A stretch of DNA of 64,000 nt from Candidatus Leucobacter sulfamidivorax (GTDB taxonomy: Bacteria; Actinomycetota; Actinomycetes; Actinomycetales; Microbacteriaceae). The stretch covers positions 1,383,447-1,447,446 of the forward strand of contig QZLF01000001.1 of assembly GCA_016771945.1 (NCBI GenBank), written 5' to 3'. Under the pieces are notes generated by a model that saw nothing but the letters and a program-made list of their open reading frames with translations, made no database searches and was not told the origin of the DNA. Every line of letters starts with the position of its first letter. Positions within the stretch are counted from its first letter, which is position 1. Made by a program: the position numbers and the translations under genes. Positions 56,223 through 64,000 of this stretch are shown one piece after another.

Positions 56223-57377
56223 ATGATGTTCACTACGCCGTGGATCCCCGGGGACCGGACCATCGGGTTCGGCGCAGCGCTGTGCGGCCTCGCCATCGCG
56301 CTGCTCAACGCCGGCGCCCTCGTTGTCCAGGCCGCCCGCTTCGAGGCCTGGTGGCTCGCGCTCGCGCTCGCGACGCCCGCTTTGCAGCTCGTCGCGCTGC
56401 TCGGCTGGAGGCTGCTGCCCGCCCGGGCGCTCCGCGTCATCTGGATCCTGCAGCCCCTCCTGCTGCTCCTGGCCCTCGTCCTCGTCTACGCCGCCTGGAC
56501 CGACCGGCAGGGCGAGCCGTCGGCCCCCGTGATCTGGCTGCTCGACTCCACGGTCATCGCCGCAGCGGTGCTGGTCGTCCGCCTGCAGGTCGCGGCGGCG
56601 CTGACCTTCCTGCTCGCGGCGGCTCCCCTGCTCTCGGCGATGCTCTTCCTCGGGACGCTCCCGACCCCCCTGCTGACCCTGGGCTTCGTGCACGCGTCGA
56701 ACGTGATCTTCGTGATGCTCGTCTTCGTGGTGCGACAGCAGCTGCGCCGGCTGAGCCGGGCGCGCACGGTGGCCGAGAAGCTGGAGTCCGAGGGCAGGCG
56801 CGCGCAGGAGGAGTCGGCGGGCTTCCCCGAGTTCGCCCGCATGGTCCACGACGAGGTCCTCGCGAGCTTCGCCACCGCGCTCCGCTTCGAGGGCGCCCCG
56901 CCGGACGCCGTGCGGGCGAGCGCCGCGGCCGCGCTCCGGGCGCTCGGCCGCAGCGACGCGGTGACGGCGGGCTCCGAGGAGTCGATCGCCCTCGCTGCCG
57001 ACGACGCCGGCCAGCTGATCCTCGATCTCGTCGAGGCGAGCTCCCCCGATGTCCCGATGCTCCTCTCGACGGAGCCGGGCACCGTGCCCGCCGCCGCCGC
57101 GGAGGCGGTCGGCCTGGCCACCGCCGAGGCCGCGCGCAACGCCCTGCGCCACGCGGGCGGCGGCAGCGGCAGCGTGATGGTCTCGGACGGATCGATCCGG
57201 GTCACGATCTCGGACGCCGGCGGGGGCTTCGACCCGCGGGGCGTTCCGGGCGATCGCTTCGGCGTGCGCGAGAGCATCCTCGGCCGGCTCGACGGGCTCG
57301 AGGGCGGGCGCGTGCTCATCGACAGCGACGGGACCGGGACTTCGGTGGTGATGCGATGGACGCGTCCCGGCGAGTAG
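56223..57377 (+). CDS. Membrane sensor histidine kinase, NarL-partner type
   Basis: A 384-residue protein with about six N-terminal helices, a linker coiled coil (RRLSRARTVAEKLES), a HisKA_3-like helix with the presumed phospho-His in ARMVHDEVL, and a short ATPase domain: N-box EAARNALRHA and G-box ISDAGGGFDP. A longer frame from 56040 would start inside the element and is rejected. TACGCT at 56205-56210 may be the -10. The likely partner regulator is at 58461-59099. Confidence 0.8.
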   Translation: MMFTTPWIPGDRTIGFGAALCGLAIALLNAGALVVQAARFEAWWLALALATPALQLVALLGWRLLPARALRVIWILQPLLLLLALVLVYAAWTDRQGEPSAPVIWLLDSTVIAAAVLVVRLQVAAALTFLLAAAPLLSAMLFLGTLPTPLLTLGFVHASNVIFVMLVFVVRQQLRRLSRARTVAEKLESEGRRAQEESAGFPEFARMVHDEVLASFATALRFEGAPPDAVRASAAAALRALGRSDAVTAGSEESIALAADDAGQLILDLVEASSPDVPMLLSTEPGTVPAAAAEAVGLATAEAARNALRHAGGGSGSVMVSDGSIRVTISDAGGGFDPRGVPGDRFGVRESILGRLDGLEGGRVLIDSDGTGTSVVMRWTRPGE

Positions 57378-58439
57378 ACGCGGGGCTCTCGCACCCCCTG
57401 GCCCGCCCGACGCTGCTCTTCGGGCTGGTCATGCTGCTGATCGCCGCGATAGTCGGCGACGTCCTCTCGCCGAGGAACGTCTGGACGCCGGCCGAGTGCC
57501 TCGCGATCGTGGCGATCACCGTCGATTTCGTCGTGGCCACCACGCGGCGTCCGGGCCCTCTCGCGCGCTGGCGCCTCGCACTCGTCGTCGGTCTGAGCTG
57601 CCTCTCCGCCGCGCTGCTCCTCCTTCCCGGGGAGGGTGCTCCGGCGGGGCCCCTGTTCGGCTACCTCGGCCTGGGAGTCGCCCTGCTCGTCCCGCGCGGG
57701 CACCCCGTCATCGGCACGGTGACTTTCGGCTTCGTGTTCGCGGGGCTCGTCTCGTACAAGCTCATGCACGGGCTCGAGCTCCCCGAGCAGGCGGAGACCG
57801 TGGCGCAGCCGTTCATCGTGATCGTCGCGTGCTGGATCCTGTACCTGTTCAGCCGCACCGTCGCCGGCAGGCGCTCGCACGCGGTCGCCCGGCAGTTCGC
57901 GACCATCGCGGAGACGGACGCGGCGCGCAGCACCGGGGCGCCGGAGCGGCGCGCCATGAGCGAGATCCCGAGACTCGTCGAGCCGCTGCTCGCGCGTCTC
58001 GCGGCGGGCGAGCATCTCGACGAGGAGTTCAGGGCCGAGCTGGTCGCCGCCGACGAGGAGGTGCGGGGCCTGATCCGCCTCGACGTGCCGTACCACCCGG
58101 CCCTCATGCGCGCCGTCGACGCAGCGCGGCGCGGGGGCGCGAGCGTGCGGCTGATCGGCGCCGAGGATCCCGCGGGCGCGCGGATCTCCGCGGCTACCTC
58201 CTCGCACTCGCCGCGCAGGCTGGGAGGATCCCGCGGGCGCGCGGATCTCCGACGGGCTCGGCGAACGACTCGCCTCGCTCCTCGCCGTCGACGACGTCAC
58301 CAGGGCGACCGTGCGCTTCGTCCCGCCGGCGCGGGGCGGCGGGGGCTCGCTGCTGCTGGAGTGCGCGGGAGAGGGATGGGAGCGGATCCTGCGCTACGAC
58401 CTCGACGCGGAGGGCCGGATCGTCGGCGACCCGAAGTGA
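57356..58439 (+). pseudogene. Membrane protein downstream of the kinase, frameshifted by a repeat
   Basis: Overlaps the kinase by 22 bases. About 275 residues read cleanly: five or so helices, then a soluble helical part (AERRAMSEIPRLVEPLLARL...). At 58163-58251 a 28-base sequence occurs twice, 61 bases apart, and the frame is lost. After the second copy the sense resumes in another frame (ISDGLGERLASLLAVDDV to the stop at 58437-58439). Removing 61 bases restores one frame of about 340 residues. Function unknown; position suggests an accessory of the two-component system. Confidence 0.75.
58163..58251 (+). repeat. 28-base direct repeat inside the kinase-partner gene
   Basis: Identical 28-base copies at 58163-58190 and 58224-58251, separated by 33 unrelated bases. 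The 61-base period is not a multiple of three. Confidence 0.85.
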
Positions 58440-58460
58440 CCCCTCCCGCGCACGAGCGGC

Positions 58461-59099
58461 TCAGCCCTTGCGCTCCTCGATGATCCCGTCCTCCACCGCC
58501 CGGCGGTAGAGCTGCACCTTGGTCGTCGCCGGCCGGTCCACCGCGGCGTACTTGGCGCGGATGCGGCGCACATGGTCGACCACGGTCTCCCGCGAGATGA
58601 AGAGCTGCTCGCCGACGCGCTCCGCGGTCTCCCCCGCGGCGTACAGGGCGAGCACCTGGGTCTCCCGCTCGGTGAGCTGCGCGCGGAGCACGGGATCGAA
58701 CTCGAGCGCCGCAGCCCACTCGACCGACGCGACCACCTCTCCGCGCGCCGCCGCACGGATCGCCGCGAGCAGCTCGCCCGCCTCGCTCGACTTGCGGATC
58801 ATGCCGATCGCGCCGTGCCGCGCGGCCTCGCGGATCAGCTGGGGGCGATCTTCGCTCGTGAACACGAGGACGCGCGCCGCGGTGCTGGCCCGCAGTCTGC
58901 GCAGGTTCTCCGCGGGCGACGATCCGTCGGAGAGCGAGAGATCCAGCAGCACGACGTCGAACGAGCGGGCCGACGCCAGCAACTCGCGCGCCGTCGCGCC
59001 GCTGCCCACGAGCCGCAGCTCGGGCTGCTTCGCGATGAGCGCGGCCACGCCCAGAACGGTGGTCGGATGGTCGTCGACGATGCCGATGCGAACGTCCAT
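58461..59099 (-). CDS. NarL/LuxR-family response regulator
   Basis: A 212-residue regulator: receiver domain with Asp pair in IVDDHPTT, phospho-acceptor Asp in VVLLDLSLSD and Lys in RKSSEAG, then a LuxR helix-turn-helix (LTERETQVLALYAAGETAERV, with VGEQLFISRETVVDHVRRI as recognition part). It converges with the kinase pair, 21 bases away, and diverges from the APC permease, a plausible target. Confidence 0.9.
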   Translation of the reverse strand: MDVRIGIVDDHPTTVLGVAALIAKQPELRLVGSGATARELLASARSFDVVLLDLSLSDGSSPAENLRRLRASTAARVLVFTSEDRPQLIREAARHGAIGMIRKSSEAGELLAAIRAAARGEVVASVEWAAALEFDPVLRAQLTERETQVLALYAAGETAERVGEQLFISRETVVDHVRRIRAKYAAVDRPATTKVQLYRRAVEDGIIEERKG

Positions 59100-59275
59100 G
59101 TCCCCAGCCTCATCCCCGGCAGCGCTGCTCTGCTCACGGTGAAGCATAGACCGGCCCGGAAGGATAACGGCGACTCCGGCGATGCGGACGATCGAATCCC
59201 CCAGGTATGGGGGTGGAGGCGCCCCTCGCCCAGTCGCCATCCTGAATGTCGACGGCCCAGATCCGAGGGGGTTCC

Positions 59276-60734
59276 ATGTCCGGCACTGCGCAAGCGACGG
59301 ATTCGAAGCCGCGGACACCGGTCGCGAAGCTCTCGATGATGGCCATGACCGCCATGGTGGTCGGCTCGATGGTCGGTGCGGGGGGTCTTCTCCCTGCCCG
59401 GCCGGTTCGCCCGGGAGACGGGCGTCGCAGGCGCTCTCATCGCCTGGCTGGTCGCGGGCACCGGCATGCTCATGCTCGCCTTCGTGTTCCAGCTGCTCGC
59501 CGTGCGCAAGCCCGCCCTCGACGCCGGCGTCTACGCCTACGCGAAAGCCGGCTTCGGCGAGTACCTCGGCTTCTTCTCCGGTTTCGGATACTGGGCGAGC
59601 GCATGCGCGGGCAACACCTTCTACTGGGTCTTCATCATGTCGACGCTGACCGGGCTCGGCGTGGGCGGTCTCGGCGCGGGAGACACGTGGATCGCGGTGA
59701 TCGTGTCGTCCGCGGGCCTCTGGGCCTTCTACCTCCTCATCCGCAAGGGCGTGAAGAACGCGACCTTCATCAACACGGTCGTCACGATCGCGAAGGTCGT
59801 GCCGATCGTCGTGTTCGTGCTGCTGTGCGTCTTCGTCTTCGACCCGGCCGTGTTCGTGGAGAACTGGGGCGGCGCGGACTACGCCGGCTCCCTCTTCGAA
59901 CAGGTGCGCGGCACGATGCTGGTCACGGTGTTCGTCTTCCTCGGGGTCGAGGGCGCGAGCGTGTACTCCCGCCATGCGAAGCGGCGCGAGGACGTCGGCC
60001 GCGCGACGATCCTCGGCTTCCTCTCGGTCGTCGCCGTCTTCGCCTCGGTGACCATCGTCTCCTACGGCATCATGCCCATGTCCGAGATCGCCGCGCTCCC
60101 CCAGCCCTCGATGGTCGGCGTGCTCGAGCACGCGGTCGGTCCCTGGGGTCGCTGGTTCGTCAGCATCGGCCTGATCGTCTCGGTGCTCGGCGCCTACCTC
60201 GCATGGTCGCTCATGGCCGCCGAAGTGCTGAGCGTCGCGGCCGAGGGCAAGGACATGCCGCGGTTCCTCGCGAAGGTCAACGCCAACGGCGTGCCCGAGA
60301 ACGCGGTGCTGCTCTCCTCGCTCTTCGTGCAGGTCCTGCTCGTGATCCTCGTCTTCGCGAACGACGCGCTGAACCTCGCGCTCGACCTCACGAGCGCCCT
60401 CACGCTCATCCCCTTCTTCCTCGCCGCGCTCTACGCGCTGAAACTGGTGCTCACGAGGGACGGCTACGGCGACGACGGCCGCGGACTGCCGCGGGACCGT
60501 ATCGTCGCGATCCTGGCCGTGCTCTACACGGCGTTCCTCGTCTACGCGGCCGGGCTGCAGTTCCTGCTGCTCTCCTTCATCATCTACGCCCCGGCCACGA
60601 TCCTCTTCGCGATGACGCGTCGCGAGCAGGGCCGGAAGCTCTTCTCGCCCCGGGAGCTCGTCATCTTCATCGTCTCCGTGATCGGTGCGGCCATCGGACT
60701 GGTCGCGCTCGTCACCGGCTGGATCCGGCTCTGA
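59276..60734 (+). pseudogene. APC-family amino acid permease (ArcD-like), frameshifted
   Basis: An amino acid permease of about 485 residues with twelve helices, resembling basic amino acid/ornithine antiporters. The ATG at 59276 and the start MSGTAQATDSK are good, but a run of six G (59380-59385) shifts the frame within the first helix (MVGSMVGAG, then VFSLPGRFARE). One G fewer restores the family sequence. The rest to 60734 is intact. It lies 42 bases before arginine deiminase, so arginine/ornithine or arginine/citrulline exchange is likely. Confidence 0.85.
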
Positions 60735-60776
60735 CCGGCCGACCGCCGCCCCACCCGCCGCCAGAGAGGAACCATC

Positions 60777-62024
60777 ATGTCAGAGCCCGTCGCCCTCGGC
60801 GTCCACTCCGAAGTCGGCACGCTGCGCAAGGTGCTCGTCTGCGAGCCGCGGCTCGCCCACCGCCGCCTCACCCCGACGAACTGCGACGAGCTGCTCTTCG
60901 ACGATGTGATGTGGGTCGAGAACGGGCAGCGGGATCACGCCGCCTTCGTCGCCGATCTGCGCTCGCACGGCGTGGAGGTGGTCGAGCTGCACGCCCTGCT
61001 GGCCGAGACGGCCGCGATCCCCGAGGCGAAGTCGTGGCTGCTCGACCGCAAGGTGGTGCCGAACGAGGTGGGGATCGGCCTCGTCGAGGGGACGCGGGCC
61101 TTCCTCGAATCGCTGCACGAGGAGCGGCTCGCCGAGTTCCTCATCGGCGGCCGCTCCACCCTCGATCTGCCCGAGGACTACCGCACCGACTATCTCTCGC
61201 TCGCGCGCGAGTCGACCGGGGTCAACGAGTACCTCATGCCCCCGCTCCCGAACACGCTGTACACGCGCGACACGACGTGCTGGATCTACGGAGGCGTGAC
61301 GCTCAACCCGCTCCACTGGCCCGCGCGCCACGACGAGACCCTGCTGATGAAGGCGATCTACCAGTTCCACCCGGCCTTCCGCGATGCGACGGTCTGGTGG
61401 GGCGACCCGGAGCGCGACTGGGGCCGGGCCACGCTCGAGGGCGGTGATGTCATGCCGGTGGGAGGCGGGGTCGTGCTGATCGGCATGAGCGAGCGCAGCT
61501 CCCGCCAGGCCATCACGCAGCTCGCCGCCGAGCTCTTCGCGCGAGGCGCCGCCGAGCACGTGATCGTGGCCGGCATGCCTCGGCTGCGCTCGGCCATGCA
61601 CCTCGACACGGTCTTCACCTTCGTAGACCGCGACGCGGTGACGCTCTTCCCGAAGATCATGGACGGGGTGCACGCGTTCTCGCTGCGGCCCGGGGACCGC
61701 GACTCGGACGTCGAGGTGACCGACCACGGTTCGCGCTCCTTCGTCGACGTCGTCACGGAGGCGCTGGGGTTGACCTCGCTGCGCGTGATCGAGACGGCCG
61801 GGGACCACTACGAGTCGGAGCGGCAGCAGTGGGACAGCGGCAACAACGCGGTCGCACTGCGTCCGGGCGTCGTCTACACCTACGATCGCAACACGCTCAC
61901 CAACGAGCAGCTGCGCAAGGCGGGCATCGAGGTCATCCCGATCGTGGGCGCCGAGCTCGGCCGCGGTCGCGGCGGCGGGCACTGCATGACCTGTCCGATC
62001 GTGCGCGATCCCGTCGACTTCTGA
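60777..62024 (+). CDS. arcA: Arginine deiminase
   Basis: A 415-residue hydrolase converting arginine to citrulline and ammonia. The catalytic Cys 403 lies in GGHCMTCP near the C-terminus; upstream motifs include [10 protein letters not shown] and EGGDVMPVG. The pathway continues with ArcB and ArcC, neither of which is in this window. Ribosome site GAGAGGAACC precedes the ATG. Confidence 0.95.
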   Translation: MSEPVALGVHSEVGTLRKVLVCEPRLAHRRLTPTNCDELLFDDVMWVENGQRDHAAFVADLRSHGVEVVELHALLAETAAIPEAKSWLLDRKVVPNEVGIGLVEGTRAFLESLHEERLAEFLIGGRSTLDLPEDYRTDYLSLARESTGVNEYLMPPLPNTLYTRDTTCWIYGGVTLNPLHWPARHDETLLMKAIYQFHPAFRDATVWWGDPERDWGRATLEGGDVMPVGGGVVLIGMSERSSRQAITQLAAELFARGAAEHVIVAGMPRLRSAMHLDTVFTFVDRDAVTLFPKIMDGVHAFSLRPGDRDSDVEVTDHGSRSFVDVVTEALGLTSLRVIETAGDHYESERQQWDSGNNAVALRPGVVYTYDRNTLTNEQLRKAGIEVIPIVGAELGRGRGGGHCMTCPIVRDPVDF

Positions 62025-62052
62025 GCCCCGAGCGGCCTGACGGGAGCATGGC

Positions 62053-63591
62053 ATGAGCCGGAGGGAGCCCCGCCCGCGGCGGGCGCCGACGCTCGCCGAC
62101 GCGCTCATCCCGCTGATCGCGATGGTCGTGCTCATCGGCGGATCCCTGCTGATCTTCGGGCTCGGCGCGCTCGACGGCCCGATCCAGGTCGCCCTGATCG
62201 CCTCGTGCCTCGTCGCCGCGGTCATCGCCCTGAAGAACGGCTACCAGTGGGGCGATGTGCAGGCCGCGGGGCAGTCGGCCATGGGCTCGATCACCTCGGC
62301 GGTCTTCATCCTGCTCGCGGTCGGCGCGCTCATCGGCACCTGGAACCTCTCCGGCACGATCCCCACCCTGGTCTCCTACGGCCTGGCGGTGCTCTCGCCC
62401 TCGTGGTTCTACGCGGCGACGGCGGTGATCTGCGGCATCGTCGCGATGTCGATCGGCAGCTCGTGGACGACGGCGGGCACGATCGGCGTGGGTCTCGTCG
62501 GCATCGGCGCCATGCTGGGCGTGTCCCCGGCCATCACCGCCGGAGCCGTGATCAGCGGAGCCTACCTGGGAGACAAGCTCTCCCCCCTCTCCGAGACGAC
62601 GATCCTGACCGCGCAGATGGTCAAGATCGACGTGATGAGGCACATCCGTGCACAGGCCTGGACCTCGCTGCCGGCCTTCGCGATCGCCGTCGTGGTCTTC
62701 CTCGTCCTCGGCCTGACCACCGGCGGTCAGGCCGAGCCGCCCGCGCCGACCGAGGTCGAACTGGAGAAGCTCGCCGAGGTGTTCCACATCACCCCGTGGA
62801 ACCTGCTCCCCCTCGTGCTGCTCGTCGTGCTCTCGGTACGGAGGGTGCCCGCCCCGATGGCGCTCTTCCTCTCCGCGGTCTTCGCCGGCATCACGGGCGC
62901 GATCCTGCAGCCGCAGGTGTTCGCCGACTTCATCGGTCAGACCTACTTGACCTTCGTCGGCGGGATCGAGGCCACCTGGCAGGCCATGGCAACCGGCTTC
63001 TCGACATCGACGGGCATCGCCGACATCGACCGCCTGCTCTCGCGCGGGGGCATGGACTCGATGATGCTCACGCTGTGGCTGATCATCGGCGCCGTGACCT
63101 TCGGCGCGCTCATGGACGAGCTCGGCCTCATCAGCCGCATCACCGATCCGCTCATCGCCCGGGCGAAGAGCCGGGGCGCCCTGTATCTCACGGTCTTCGC
63201 CTCGGCCTTCGGCCTCAACATCGTCGCGGGCGATCAGTACATCGCACTCGTGCTGCCGGCCCGCACCTACCGGGCGGAGTTCGCCAAGCGCGGGCTCGCA
63301 CCGACGAACCTCTCCCGCCTCTGCGCGGACTCGGGCACGGTCACCTCACCCCTCGTGCCCTGGAACTCGTGCGGGGCGTTCATGGGGTCGACCCTCGGCG
63401 TCGGCACACTGCTGTACCTGCCCTTCGCCTTCTTCAACATCTTCAGCCCGCTGCTCAGCCTCATCTACGGCTTCACCGGGTTCAAGGTCGAGAAGGCGGC
63501 TCCCGAGGACGTCGAGGCGGCAGGGCCGGAGGATGGAGAGACCGAGCTCGAATCCGCCGGCGGCGGCCCGGAGAGCTCGGTCGATCCGTAG
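62053..63591 (+). CDS. NhaC-family Na+/H+ antiporter
   Basis: A 512-residue membrane protein of twelve or so helices with NhaC features: SIGSSWTTAGTIGVGL, SGAYLGDKLSPLSETT, and a late NIVAGDQYIALVLPAR. Such carriers exchange Na+ for H+ or amino acids. It lies 28 bases after arcA in the same direction; a role in pH homeostasis or substrate exchange during arginine use is inference. Confidence 0.88.
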   Translation: MSRREPRPRRAPTLADALIPLIAMVVLIGGSLLIFGLGALDGPIQVALIASCLVAAVIALKNGYQWGDVQAAGQSAMGSITSAVFILLAVGALIGTWNLSGTIPTLVSYGLAVLSPSWFYAATAVICGIVAMSIGSSWTTAGTIGVGLVGIGAMLGVSPAITAGAVISGAYLGDKLSPLSETTILTAQMVKIDVMRHIRAQAWTSLPAFAIAVVVFLVLGLTTGGQAEPPAPTEVELEKLAEVFHITPWNLLPLVLLVVLSVRRVPAPMALFLSAVFAGITGAILQPQVFADFIGQTYLTFVGGIEATWQAMATGFSTSTGIADIDRLLSRGGMDSMMLTLWLIIGAVTFGALMDELGLISRITDPLIARAKSRGALYLTVFASAFGLNIVAGDQYIALVLPARTYRAEFAKRGLAPTNLSRLCADSGTVTSPLVPWNSCGAFMGSTLGVGTLLYLPFAFFNIFSPLLSLIYGFTGFKVEKAAPEDVEAAGPEDGETELESAGGGPESSVDP

Positions 63592-63640
63592 AGAGTTCGA
63601 TCCATCCGTGGATGTCGGTGGTGCCTGCTTCACTGGTGCC

Positions 63641-64000
63641 ATGAACCTCCCGCGTACCGCCTTCGGCCCGAGCAGTCTCCTGCTGACCGAGCTCGATGCC
63701 GCTCTGACCCGGCTCGAGGCCATCGAGCAGCGGATCCGGGAAGCCGAAGCCGACCGGCTGCGCGAACTCGCCGTGATCTTCGACATCGCGTCGGCGGAAT
63801 CCGAGGACGACCTCTCGATGGTCCCTGCCGGGGAGCGCGCCGAGCTCGCGTACCGGGCCGTCCGCGCCGAGGTCGCGGCGCTCACCCGTCAGAGCGAGCG
63901 CACCGTCGAGCGGCAGTTCGACCACGCCCAGGCACTCACCCGCGACTACCCGGACGTGTACGAGACGTATCGTGCCGGACGCATCTCTCACCAGCACACC
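63641..64000 (+). CDS. DUF222/HNH endonuclease-family protein, 5' part
   Basis: 120 codons are visible before the window ends, with no stop. The segment RQFDHAQALTRDYPDVYETY followed by RAGRISHQHT matches the DUF222 domain that precedes an HNH nuclease domain in a large, repetitive actinobacterial family. The HNH part would lie beyond the edge. No clear ribosome site precedes the ATG. Confidence 0.8.
   Translation, partial: MNLPRTAFGPSSLLLTELDAALTRLEAIEQRIREAEADRLRELAVIFDIASAESEDDLSMVPAGERAELAYRAVRAEVAALTRQSERTVERQFDHAQALTRDYPDVYETYRAGRISHQHT

Overview
The window is very GC-rich bacterial DNA with dense genes, many 4-base ATGA/GTGA overlaps, mycothiol biosynthesis (mshC), RbpA, PafB/PafC, a qcrCAB/ctaCDEF respiratory branch with an actinobacterial CtaF, and a DUF222/HNH gene. 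This points to an actinomycete of the Microbacteriaceae; Leucobacter is a guess from gene content and the chromate gene, not something proven here.

Layout. 1-995: broken ABC permease. 1-12 kb: trpD, then the cytochrome bcc-aa3 supercomplex genes in two blocks (ctaE-qcrCAB forward; ctaC-ctaD-ctaF reverse) separated by a broken carboxylesterase and its TetR regulator. 11.5-17 kb: erpA, a DUF3043 membrane protein, then methyltransferase-hisD-nrdR-pyrD. 17-24 kb: an NAD(P)-binding protein and gltBD, where gltD is disrupted by a foreign-looking insert of about 88 bp. 24-30 kb: SDR, then an AraC regulator and its probable target operon (flavin monooxygenase, serine hydrolase, zinc alcohol dehydrogenase). 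30-43 kb: rbpA, lnt, helY, tatC, pafC, pafB, an FKBP-like lipoprotein, trmI, a HAD phosphatase, PAC2, mshC and uppP. The Pup-proteasome genes and tatA normally found in this neighbourhood are absent. 43-44.7 kb: M20 peptidase.

44,884-56,154 is a complete integrated element of about 11.3 kb in the 3' end of tRNA-Leu(GAG). It has 23-bp attachment repeats, paired arm-type sites at both ends, a tyrosine integrase, a divergent XRE/excisionase switch, a VbhA-Fic module with altered active-site motifs, a MobF relaxase split by a stop codon, and metal-related cargo (chromate transporter, P1B ATPase, VIT1/CCC1 transporter). There are no secretion or coupling genes, so it reads as an integrative mobilizable element.

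56.2-64 kb: a membrane sensor kinase, a frameshifted membrane partner, a LuxR-type response regulator, then a frameshifted APC permease, arginine deiminase and an NhaC antiporter, and finally the start of a DUF222/HNH endonuclease gene.

Six coding regions carry frame or stop lesions. Either this genome is decaying or the assembly has errors, and raw reads would decide. Apart from pseudogenes, no stretch longer than 300 bases lacks a gene. I see no rRNA, CRISPR array or phage structural gene.
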